From contig NZ_CAJYQD010000010.1 in NCBI RefSeq assembly GCF_913776855.1, positions 1 to 38,300 on the forward strand: a stretch of DNA of 38,300 nt, read 5' to 3'. The position numbers and the translations under genes were made by a program. Shown piece after piece: positions 1-6,913 of this stretch; the first letter of the stretch is position 1, and each line of letters begins with the position of its first letter. The notes under the pieces are model-generated. The model made no database searches. It saw only the letters and a program-made list of their open reading frames with translations, and was not told the origin of the DNA. This stretch comes from an uncultured Sphingomonas sp. Lineage in GTDB: Bacteria; Pseudomonadota; Alphaproteobacteria; Sphingomonadales; Sphingomonadaceae.

Positions 1-287
1 ACCAGGCGGCGCAGATCGCTACGCTGGAGGACCGGTTCGCGGAGCGGCGTCGCGCGCTCGAGCTGGAACTGCGCGCCGCCAATGCCCGCCTGGCGGAGGC
101 GATCGCCGCCGAACATGCCGCCGGCCCGCGCGTCGCCGCCGCCGTCGACCAGAGCCACGCGGCAATGGGCGCGCTGCAAAAGGCGACACTGGCACATCTC
201 TTCGCCATGCGCCGGCTGTTGCGCCCCGACCAGGCGACACGGTTCGATGCGGCGGTAGTCCGGGCGCTGACCGACGGCCGGGGGTGA
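1..287 (+). CDS. Periplasmic heavy-metal sensor (CnrX/Spy-like), C-terminal part only
   Basis: This is the last 94 codons of a gene that begins before the window; the reading frame starts at base 3 and stops at 285-287. The visible part is a charged, almost entirely helical stretch (LEDRFAERRRALELELRAAN, then ARLAEAIAAEHA) ending in LLRPDQATRFDAAVVRAL. That pattern of long helices and a late 'L.P.Q...FD' turn fits the periplasmic metal-sensor family (CnrX, Spy/CpxP-like, Metal_resist). The stop overlaps the GTG start of the following sigma-factor gene by 4 nt, so the two are probably translationally coupled. In the known Cnr and Ncc systems such a protein holds the cognate sigma factor's anti-sigma partner inactive until metal binds. 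That role is inferred here from the neighbours, since the N-terminal anchor and metal ligands lie outside the window. Confidence 0.7.
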   Translation, partial: QAAQIATLEDRFAERRRALELELRAANARLAEAIAAEHAAGPRVAAAVDQSHAAMGALQKATLAHLFAMRRLLRPDQATRFDAAVVRALTDGRG

Positions 288-877
288 GCGTCGACTGGTC
301 CACCCTGTCCGATGGCGATCTGGCGGCGCTGAGCCTTGCCGGGCGGCAACCGGCCTTTGCCGAAATCCTGCGCCGCTATCGCACGCCCATATTCCGCGTC
401 GCGCGGGCATGGACCGGCGATGCGGACGAGGCGCTGGACATTGTGCAGGAAAGCTTCGTCGCGGCGCATGGCGCGCTGGCACGCTATGATCGCGATCGCG
501 CGATGCAGGCGTGGCTGTCGACCATCGCGCTCAACAAATGCCGCGACTGGGCGCGGCGGCGGGCGGTGCGGCGGTTCCTGTCGTTCGGGCTGCACCATGC
601 TGGACAGGGTGAGGCGATCCCCGATCCTGCCGCACCGATCGACGACGCCGTGGCCGATCGCCACGAACTGGACCGGGTGATACGAACGATCGCTACCCTG
701 CCCGACCAGCTCAAGACGCCGTTGATCCTGCACGCGATCGAGGGGCTGGCCCAGGCGGAGGTCGCGCAGCTGCTGGGCATTTCGGCCAAGGCGGTCGAAA
801 CCCGCATCTATCGTGCGCGGGCGCAACTGGCGGAAAAACTGCGCCGGTTCCAAGGGGGCGGCGGGTCGCCCGCGTAA
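284..877 (+). CDS. ECF RNA polymerase sigma factor of the copper-resistance operon
   Basis: A 197-residue sigma-70 family extracytoplasmic-function (ECF) factor. Region 2 runs from about residue 25 to 95: FAEILRRYRTPIFRVA, then DEALDIVQESFVAAH (the core-binding and -10 reading helices) and WLSTIALNKCRDWARRR. A linker follows, then region 4 from about 130 to 185, with LPDQLKTPLILHAIEGL, the helix-turn-helix AEVAQLLGISAKAVETRIYR and a basic end. The GTG start at 284 overlaps the stop of the upstream metal-sensor gene; this start gives the usual ECF length. copA begins 27 nt after the stop, so the sigma factor is cotranscribed with the copper genes. The likely role is metal-induced transcription of this operon, as for CnrH. 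No membrane anti-sigma gene is visible downstream; it would have to lie upstream of the window. Confidence 0.9.
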   Translation: MSVDWSTLSDGDLAALSLAGRQPAFAEILRRYRTPIFRVARAWTGDADEALDIVQESFVAAHGALARYDRDRAMQAWLSTIALNKCRDWARRRAVRRFLSFGLHHAGQGEAIPDPAAPIDDAVADRHELDRVIRTIATLPDQLKTPLILHAIEGLAQAEVAQLLGISAKAVETRIYRARAQLAEKLRRFQGGGGSPA

Positions 878-904
878 AGGAGGTATTCCCAGTCAGGAGC
901 GTGC

Positions 905-2686
905 ATGTCGCCTGTTTTCGATCGTCGCCAGTTGTTGCGCGGTGCCACGCTCGGCGGTGGCGGGCTGGCACTGGGGAGCGCGTGGCCGGGTTGGGCGCAG
1001 AGCGGATTGATGGGAATCGCCGCCCCGGTCCCGACCGTGTCGGGCGACGCCATCACGCTGACCATCGGCCATGTCATGCGGCAGGTCGACGGGCGGATGG
1101 CCCATGCGATCGGCATCAACGGCACCTCCCCAGCCCCGCTGATCCGCCTGCGCGAGGGGCAGAACGCACGGATCACCGTCGTCAACACGCTGGACGAGCC
1201 GACCTCGCTCCATTGGCACGGGCTGTTGCTGCCGTTCCAGATGGACGGCGTGCCGGGCGTGTCGTTTCCCGGCATCGCCGCGCGGTCGCGCTTCACCTAC
1301 GAATTTCCGGTGATCCAGAGCGGGACCTACTGGTATCACAGCCATTCCGGGTTGCAGGAGCAGGAGGGGCTGTACGGTCCCATCGTGATCGACCCCAGGG
1401 CGCCCGACCGGGTCGCGTTCGATCGCGAGCATGTGATCGTCCTTTCCGACCACAGCTTTCGTCACCCGCACGTGATCTTCGACCGGTTGAAGAAGGAGCC
1501 GAGCTATTTCAACCGCCAGCGCCAGACACTGGCCGGGCTGCTCGCCGGGCGCGACCAGTCGGCGAAGGAGCGCGCGATATGGGGCGCGATGCGGATGGAC
1601 CCGGCCGACGTCGCCGACGTGACCGGATCGACCTATACCTATCTGGTCAACGGCCACGGCCCGCAGGACAATTGGACCGCGCTGTTCCGGCCGGGGGAAC
1701 GCGTGCGGCTGCGCTTCGTCAATGCCTCGGCCATGACGACCTTCAACGTGCGGATACCGGGGCTGCCGATGGCGATCGTCGCTGCCGACGGCCTGAACGT
1801 GCGCCCGGTCGAGATCGACGAGTTCCAGTTCGGCCCGGCCGAAACCTATGACGCGATCGTCGTGCCGAACGACCTGCGCGCCTATACCGTGGTGGGGGAG
1901 AGCATCGACCGGTCGGGCATGGCGCGTGCGACGCTGGCTCCGCGCGTCGGCTTGGCCGCCGCCGTGCCCCCCTTACGCCCCCGTCCGCTGGCGACGATGA
2001 AGGACATGGGCATGGACCATGGCAGCATGGCCGGTATGGACCATGGTGCCGGCGGCATGGCCGGAATGGACCACGCGACGATGGACCATGGCGCGACCGC
2101 CGCAGCGCCGATGGCCGGAATGGCGATGGGCGACATGAACATGCGCGACTTTTCGAATGCGCCGGAGGTGCGCAAAGGGCCGGGCGTGCAGACCATTTCC
2201 CCGATGCCCGTCGACCGCACGGGCGAGCCGGGACAGGGCCTTGCCGATGTCGGCCACCGCGTGCTGACCTATCGCGATCTCGTCGCGCTGGACCGCAACC
2301 CTGACACCCGCGCGCCGGAGCGGGAGATCAGGCTGCACCTGACCGGCAATATGGAACGCTATATGTGGGGCTTCGATGGCGAAAAGCTGTCGGAGAACCC
2401 CGATCCGATCACGCTGCTGCATGGCGAACGGGTGCGCGTCACCCTGATCAACGATACGATGATGGGCCATCCGATCCACCTGCACGGCCATTTTTTCGAC
2501 CTCGTGACCGGCAAGGGCGACCATGCGCCGCGCAAGCATACCGTGCTGGTCCAGCCCGGCGGCACCGTCAGCTGGGACGTGACCGGCGAGGAGGGCGACT
2601 GGGCGTTCCACTGTCACATGCTCTATCACATGCACGCGGGCATGATGCGCGTGGTGCAGGTCCGCCGCGCGGAGGCGGCGGCATGA
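905..2686 (+). CDS. copA: Copper-resistance multicopper oxidase CopA (Tat-exported)
   Basis: A 593-residue periplasmic multicopper oxidase that detoxifies copper, probably by oxidising Cu(I) and by binding copper. The N-terminus has a twin-arginine motif (DRRQLLRGA) and a hydrophobic stretch ending in AWPGWAQ, so it should leave the cell folded by the Tat route. All four copper motifs are present: HWHG at about 103, HSH at 145-147, HPIHLHGH from about 522, and HCHMLYHMHAGM from about 569, which holds the Cys-His bridge and the axial Met. A Met/His-rich segment lies at about residues 367-412, typical of the CopA/PcoA group rather than laccases. ATG 905 has an AGGAG 6 nt upstream. A perfect-looking AAAGGAGGT at 876-884 lies too far away to serve this start. 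The stop overlaps copB (ATGA). Confidence 0.97.
   Translation: MSPVFDRRQLLRGATLGGGGLALGSAWPGWAQSGLMGIAAPVPTVSGDAITLTIGHVMRQVDGRMAHAIGINGTSPAPLIRLREGQNARITVVNTLDEPTSLHWHGLLLPFQMDGVPGVSFPGIAARSRFTYEFPVIQSGTYWYHSHSGLQEQEGLYGPIVIDPRAPDRVAFDREHVIVLSDHSFRHPHVIFDRLKKEPSYFNRQRQTLAGLLAGRDQSAKERAIWGAMRMDPADVADVTGSTYTYLVNGHGPQDNWTALFRPGERVRLRFVNASAMTTFNVRIPGLPMAIVAADGLNVRPVEIDEFQFGPAETYDAIVVPNDLRAYTVVGESIDRSGMARATLAPRVGLAAAVPPLRPRPLATMKDMGMDHGSMAGMDHGAGGMAGMDHATMDHGATAAAPMAGMAMGDMNMRDFSNAPEVRKGPGVQTISPMPVDRTGEPGQGLADVGHRVLTYRDLVALDRNPDTRAPEREIRLHLTGNMERYMWGFDGEKLSENPDPITLLHGERVRVTLINDTMMGHPIHLHGHFFDLVTGKGDHAPRKHTVLVQPGGTVSWDVTGEEGDWAFHCHMLYHMHAGMMRVVQVRRAEAAA
2005..2140 (+). repeat. Met/His-rich imperfect repeat inside copA
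   Basis: The coding sequence repeats a short unit built on ATGGACCATGG, giving several copies of MDHGSMAGMDHG-like residues. It is an imperfect tandem repeat within the CopA reading frame and probably a copper-binding loop. Repeats of this sort vary in copy number between strains. Confidence 0.7.
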
Positions 2687-3810
2687 TCCGCATTCTCCTG
2701 GGCAGCGTAGCGCTCGTGTCCGCCCCGGCGGTCGCGCAGACGATGGACCATAACATGCACATGCCCGGCATGATGATGCCCGCCAGACCGGCGGCAAAGC
2801 CCGCGCGCAAACCCGTGGCGAAGCGAAAGCCCGCCGCGCGCGTCCCGGCGAAGCGGGCGACCAAGCGGGTGACGCCCCCCGATCCCCACACAGGCCATGC
2901 CATGTCGGCGATGCAGGGGATGGCGATGCCCGCATCCGAACCGGTCGCTACCGATCCCCATGCCGGGCACGACATGTCGGGCATGACCATGCCGGACCCC
3001 CATGCCGGCCACGCCATGGCTGCGATGGCGGGCATGGGTGGCGATCCGGTCGGGACCGACCTGCCGCCGGGCGACAAGCCCGCCCCCGCCCCGGCCCGCG
3101 ACCATCTCGCCGACCGCTTCTGGGGTGCCGAGGCAATGGCCGCCGCCCGTACCAACCATCTGACGCGCGAACATGGCGGAATGACCTTCCGCCAATTGCT
3201 GCTCGACCTGGCCGAGATACAGCTGCGCAAGGGCCGCGACGGCTATCGGTGGGAGGGGCAGGCATGGATCGGCGGCGACATCCACCGGCTATGGCTGAAG
3301 TCCGAGGGCGAAGGGGATATCGGCGGCGCACTCGGTACCGCCGAGGTCCAGGCGCTCTACTCCCGCGCGCTCGACCCCTATTGGAACCTGCAGGTCGGTA
3401 TCCGCCACGACATCCGCCCGGACCCGTCGCGGACCTATGCGACGCTGGGGGTCGAGGGGCTGGCACCTGGCTGGTTCGAGGTCGGTGCCGCGTTGTTCCT
3501 GTCGACCAGGGGCGAGCTGCTCGGCCGGGTCGAGAGTTATTACGACCAGCGCATCACCAATTACATCGTGCTGCAACCGCGGATCGAGGCGAACCTGTCG
3601 GCGCAGGACCTGCCCGACGTCGGCACCGGCGCGGGGCTGACCGACGTCGAGGCCGGGCTGCGGCTGCGCTACGAAGGACGTCGCGAATTCGCGCCCTATC
3701 TCGGCGTGACGTGGGAACGGCAGGTCGGCGACACCGCGCGGTACAGCCGGGCAAGGGGGCGCGATACCGGCGGCCTGAGCGTCGTCGCCGGCGTGCGGGC
3801 ATGGTTCTGA
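2683..3810 (+). CDS. copB: Copper-resistance outer-membrane protein CopB
   Basis: A 375-residue CopB/PcoB-family protein. The start at ATG 2683 overlaps the copA stop by 4 nt and is followed at once by a signal peptide (MIRILLGSVALVSAPAVAQ); the open frame continues further upstream, but only this start gives an export signal. Residues 20-125 are Met/His-rich with HAGHDMSGM and HAGHAMAAM repeats and a Lys/Arg/Pro-rich patch, consistent with copper binding. From about residue 140 the sequence matches the CopB domain (FWGAEAMAAARTNHLTREHG, then WEGQAWIGGDIHRLWLKSEG). It continues in alternating amphipathic strands to a terminal aromatic, VVAGVRAWF, as expected of an outer-membrane beta-barrel. 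It probably retains or expels copper together with CopA. Confidence 0.95.
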   Translation: MIRILLGSVALVSAPAVAQTMDHNMHMPGMMMPARPAAKPARKPVAKRKPAARVPAKRATKRVTPPDPHTGHAMSAMQGMAMPASEPVATDPHAGHDMSGMTMPDPHAGHAMAAMAGMGGDPVGTDLPPGDKPAPAPARDHLADRFWGAEAMAAARTNHLTREHGGMTFRQLLLDLAEIQLRKGRDGYRWEGQAWIGGDIHRLWLKSEGEGDIGGALGTAEVQALYSRALDPYWNLQVGIRHDIRPDPSRTYATLGVEGLAPGWFEVGAALFLSTRGELLGRVESYYDQRITNYIVLQPRIEANLSAQDLPDVGTGAGLTDVEAGLRLRYEGRREFAPYLGVTWERQVGDTARYSRARGRDTGGLSVVAGVRAWF

Positions 3811-3846
3811 TCCGATCCCCCGCCCCGTACGGCGGAAGGCGCGCCC

Positions 3847-5415
3847 CTATCGCGCCAGCGCCTCGGCAATCAACTTGCGGCTGTTGTCGATACCGTACAG
3901 CGCGATGAAGCTGCCCATGCGCGGGCCTTGCGGCGTGCCCAGCAGCGTTTCGTAGCACGCCTTGAACCAGTCGCGCAGCGATTCGAACCCGGCGGTCTTG
4001 CCGATCTCGTACACTGCGTTCTGGATGTCCTCGGCGCTGGCATCGGCCGGCATCGCCGCCAGCTCGACGTCCAGCCGTTCCAGTGCGGCACGCTCCACTT
4101 CGGTCGGGGCGCGGCGCACCGGCTGTTCCGCGACATCGCGAACAAAGGCCAGCGCATGGTCGATCAGCGCGTCGAGCGCCGGATACCGATCGGCACTGGC
4201 ATCCTCGACATAGTTCGCCAGATAGCCCCAGACCTGCGCCTTGGTCGCTTCCCCCATCACGCCGACCAGGTTCAGCAGCAGGCCGAACGTCACCGGCAGC
4301 GTATCGGCCGGCGGCGGGCCGCCATGGATATGGTGGACGGGGTTGCCCAGCTGCTGTTCGACCGGCTGACCGGCATAATTCGCCCGGAACTGCCAATATT
4401 CGTCGATCGCGCGCGGGATCACCCCCAGGTGCAATTGCTTGGCCTTTTTCGGCTCGCGATAGGCGTAGAAGGCGACGCTTTCGGGCGGGCCATAGGTCAG
4501 CCATTGTTCGAGACTGAGGCCATTGCCCTTCGACTTCGAAATCTTCTGCCCATATTCGTCGAGGAACATTTCGTAGTTGAAGCCTTCGGGCGGGCGGGCG
4601 CCCAGCACGCGGGCGATCTTCGACGATTGCGTGACCGAATCGATCAGGTCCTTGCCCGCCATCTCGTAATCGACGCCGAGCGCCGCCCAGCGCATCGCCC
4701 AGTCGACCTTCCATTGCAGCTTGGCGCCGCCCGACAGGATCGATTGTTCGACGCGGGTGTCCCCGTCCATGAACGCCACCATGCCGGTATCGGCGTCCAG
4801 CACCTCGACCGGCACCTGCAGCACGATCCCGCTGGTCGGCGAGATCGGCAGCACCGGCGAATAGGTCGCGCGACGTTCGGCGCCCAGCGTCGGCAGCATG
4901 ATGTCGAGGATCGCCTGCATGTTGCGCAACACGCCCTTCAGCGCGTCGTCGAACCGGCCGCCGCGATAATAGTCGGTCGACGACGCGAACTCATACTCGA
5001 ACCCATATTGGTCGAGGAACGCGCGCAGCCGGGCATTGTTGTGCGCGGCAAAGCTCGGGTGCGTGCCGAACGGATCGGGGATTTCGCTCAGCGGCTTGCC
5101 CAGATGCGTGGCGAGCATGTCGCCGTTCGGCACATTGTCCGGCACCTTGCGCAGCCCGTCCATATCGTCCGAAAACGCGATCAGCCGGGTCGGCTGGTCC
5201 GACAGTTCCATGAACGCCTTGCGCACCATCGTCGTGCGCAGCACTTCGTTGAACGTACCGATATGCGGCAGACCCGACGGGCCGTAGCCGGTTTCGAACA
5301 GGATCGGCGCACCGCCCGGTTTCCCGTGCGGATAGCGCTTCAACAGCTTGCGCGCCTCCTCATACGGCCAAGCCTTTGAAACCAATGCTGCATCGCGAAG
5401 TGTGGGGTCGGTCAT
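3847..5415 (-). CDS. lysK: Class I lysyl-tRNA synthetase
   Basis: A 522-residue cytoplasmic enzyme that charges tRNA-Lys. It is the class I (archaeal-type) enzyme, not the class II LysS: the HIGH-type signature reads HIGT at 51-54, within GYGPSGLPHIGT, and the KMSKS-type loop reads KISKS at 291-295. The length fits the class I family (about 520-530 residues). The open frame extends to 6810 on this strand, but that part is an antisense shadow of the next gene. ATG 5415 (MTDPTLRDAALVSK) gives the normal N-terminus. It converges with copB, leaving 36 nt between the stops, and diverges from the bestrophin-like gene across 81 nt. Class I LysRS is common in Alphaproteobacteria, so it is informative for taxonomy but not odd. 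I see no second lysyl-tRNA synthetase here. Confidence 0.96.
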   Translation of the reverse strand: MTDPTLRDAALVSKAWPYEEARKLLKRYPHGKPGGAPILFETGYGPSGLPHIGTFNEVLRTTMVRKAFMELSDQPTRLIAFSDDMDGLRKVPDNVPNGDMLATHLGKPLSEIPDPFGTHPSFAAHNNARLRAFLDQYGFEYEFASSTDYYRGGRFDDALKGVLRNMQAILDIMLPTLGAERRATYSPVLPISPTSGIVLQVPVEVLDADTGMVAFMDGDTRVEQSILSGGAKLQWKVDWAMRWAALGVDYEMAGKDLIDSVTQSSKIARVLGARPPEGFNYEMFLDEYGQKISKSKGNGLSLEQWLTYGPPESVAFYAYREPKKAKQLHLGVIPRAIDEYWQFRANYAGQPVEQQLGNPVHHIHGGPPPADTLPVTFGLLLNLVGVMGEATKAQVWGYLANYVEDASADRYPALDALIDHALAFVRDVAEQPVRRAPTEVERAALERLDVELAAMPADASAEDIQNAVYEIGKTAGFESLRDWFKACYETLLGTPQGPRMGSFIALYGIDNSRKLIAEALAR

Positions 5416-5452
5416 CCGCTCCAGATACGCGGTTGGCCGACAGATTTCCACC

Positions 5453-5467
5453 GGTTGCGATGCAACC
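5453..5467. other. Short perfect palindrome between lysK and the bestrophin-like gene
   Basis: GGTTGC-gat-GCAACC is a 6-bp inverted repeat with a 3-nt centre in the 81-nt divergent spacer. A second short repeat (CCAA...TTGG, 5466-5481) overlaps its end. It could be an operator for either gene or a hairpin in the lysK leader. No clear promoter hexamers were found around it. Confidence 0.25.
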
Positions 5468-5496
5468 AATCGCACGGTTGGACGTAGCGTGTTGCG

Positions 5497-6390
5497 ATGA
5501 TCGTATCCGACGCACCCCGCCTGCCCCGCATCGTCGCCGAAGTCTGGAAACCGGCCCTCGCGCTGTTCATCTGGGACGTGATCGTCACGATCGTGTATTT
5601 CGTCCTGCCGTTCAAGGCGCCGTCGCTGCCGCTGACGCTGTTCGGGTCGGCGCTGGCGCTGTTCCTCGGCTTTCGCGTCAATTCGGCCTATGCGCGGTGG
5701 TGGGAAGGGCGATCCCTCTGGGGGCTGATGATCAACGCCTCGCGCAACCTTGCGCGCGGGTCGATCTCGTTCATCGGGCCGGAGGATGAAGGACAGAAGC
5801 GCGACCTGAAGCGTTCGATCGTGCTGCGCCACATCGCCTATGTCAACGCGCTGCGCTGCCAGTTGCGGCGGCTGGATTCGAAGGACGACGTGCATCGCTT
5901 CCTGTCGCGGGACGAGGCGGGCGAGCCGCTGGGCCGCACCAATGTCGCCAACGGCCTGCTCGACGGCACCGGCGCCCGCATCGCCGAGGCGCAGCGGCGC
6001 GGCTGGATCGACAGCATCCAGCAGACCAGCCTGGAAAGCGTGCTGATCGACATCGCCAATGCGCAGGGCGGCATGGAGCGGATCAAGAACACGCCGCTGC
6101 CGGTGCAATACCGGTTTCTGCCGTCGCTGTTCACCCGCCTGTTCTGTGCCGTGCTGCCGATCGGGCTGGTCGAGACGCTGGGCATCGCAACGCCGCTGGG
6201 GTCGGGGCTGGCGGGGCTGATGTTCCTCGCGGTGCTGCAGATCGGCGAGGATCTGGCGGACCCGTTCGCCAACACCGTCCACGACCTGCCGCTGACCGCG
6301 ATGTGCCGCACGATCGAGATCGACCTGCTGCAGGCGATTGGCGATCCTGCGCCCGAACCGCTCAAGCCGGAAAAGGGTGTGCTGTGGTGA
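5497..6390 (+). CDS. Bestrophin family (UPF0187-type) membrane channel protein
   Basis: A 297-residue membrane protein of the bestrophin family, which forms pentameric anion or cation channels in the inner membrane. Family marks are the N-terminal hydrophobic pair (ALALFIWDVIVTIVYFVL and FGSALALFLGFRVNSAYARW) followed by RWWEGRSLWGLMINASRNLA, the most conserved stretch of bacterial members. A long polar middle region follows, with a helical pair at about 205-250 (FTRLFCAVLPIGLVETLGIA, then GLAGLMFLAVLQIGEDLADP). The region ends in the family's FANTVHDLPLTAMCRTIEID. The length is normal. ATG 5497 has only a weak ribosome-binding site. The ion carried cannot be told from sequence alone; there is no obvious operon partner apart from the small gene 48 nt downstream. 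Confidence 0.92.
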   Translation: MIVSDAPRLPRIVAEVWKPALALFIWDVIVTIVYFVLPFKAPSLPLTLFGSALALFLGFRVNSAYARWWEGRSLWGLMINASRNLARGSISFIGPEDEGQKRDLKRSIVLRHIAYVNALRCQLRRLDSKDDVHRFLSRDEAGEPLGRTNVANGLLDGTGARIAEAQRRGWIDSIQQTSLESVLIDIANAQGGMERIKNTPLPVQYRFLPSLFTRLFCAVLPIGLVETLGIATPLGSGLAGLMFLAVLQIGEDLADPFANTVHDLPLTAMCRTIEIDLLQAIGDPAPEPLKPEKGVLW

Positions 6391-6438
6391 CGGAACGCGT
6401 CGGTGACTGAAACGCTGTTGCCGTCGAGAGGATGATCG

Positions 6439-6759
6439 ATGGCGGACGAACATAAACCGACGAAAAAGATGGCGGCGAACGCCGAAAAGGGCCTGAAGCT
6501 GCGCGAAAAGTTCGATCGCGGCGGGACGGATGTCGGCGTCAAACGCGCGAAACAGATCGTCGATGGTGGCCCGATGTCCGATGCCGACGTCAAATCGATG
6601 CACAGCTATTTCGCGCGGCACAAGGTCGACAAGGATACCAAGGCGCATCGCTGGGGTGACGATAACGATCCGTCGGCCGGGTATATCGCGTGGTTGCTCT
6701 GGGGCGGCGATGAAGGCCGCGACTGGGCGGAACGCCAGCACGAAAAGCTCGACAGCTAA
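6439..6759 (+). CDS. Small uncharacterised protein with a phage-head-type C-terminal domain
   Basis: A 106-residue, highly charged, cytoplasmic-looking protein with no signal or membrane segment. Residues 1-45 are Lys-rich (KPTKKMAANAEKGLKLREKF). Residues 45-100 carry SDADVKSMHSYFARHKVDKD, then the pattern PSAGYIAWLLWGGDEGRDWA. I recognise this second pattern from C-terminal segments of phage prohead-protease or XkdF-like proteins and from small bacterial proteins of unknown function. ATG 6439 is preceded by AGAGGATGATCG, an acceptable ribosome-binding site. It lies 48 nt after the bestrophin-like gene and is followed directly by a palindromic repeat. No other phage gene is nearby, so this is probably a domesticated domain in a cellular protein. 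The function is unknown. Confidence 0.8.
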   Translation: MADEHKPTKKMAANAEKGLKLREKFDRGGTDVGVKRAKQIVDGGPMSDADVKSMHSYFARHKVDKDTKAHRWGDDNDPSAGYIAWLLWGGDEGRDWAERQHEKLDS

Positions 6760-6762
6760 AAA

Positions 6763-6861
6763 CCTCCCCGCCTGCGGGGAGGGGGATGTTCGCATACGGA
6801 ACGGCGGCATTCGCGGTCCGCCCCCGCCACCAGCTACGCTGCCCCCCCCGTGCCGGGGAGG
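6763..6861. repeat. REPIN-like inverted pair of palindromes (CCTCCCCG type)
   Basis: The left arm CCTCCCCGC-ct-GCGGGGAGG (6763-6782) is itself a hairpin. The right arm (6842-6861) is a degraded inverted copy built on CCCCG-tgc-CGGGGAGG. About 60 nt of GC-rich spacer lies between them. Two palindromes facing each other in an intergenic gap is the structure of a REP doublet. The left hairpin directly follows the stop of the small gene and could also help terminate its transcript, though there is no T-run. Confidence 0.65.
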
Positions 6862-6913
6862 ACTTGGTCCCGTTCCGCTTCCGTTCTGGCACTTGCCGCG
6901 CTAAGGCGGTGCG

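Noticed and set aside
876..884. Strong AAAGGAGGT ribosome-binding site after the sigma gene
   Set aside because: It is about 20 nt from the copA ATG, too far, and no start codon with a sensible frame follows it at normal spacing; the AGGAG at 894-898 fits better.
2365..2682. Upstream extension of the copB frame
   Set aside because: It overlaps copA in another frame; the signal peptide starts at ATG 2683.
6392..6416. Possible EcfG promoter (GGAAC-N16-CGCT) before the small gene at 6439
   Set aside because: The -10 lacks the conserved GTT; the match is too weak without expression data.
5416..6810. N-terminal extension of the lysK frame by 465 codons
   Set aside because: It is antisense to the bestrophin-like and small genes, has no recognisable domain, and class I LysRS begins normally at ATG 5415.
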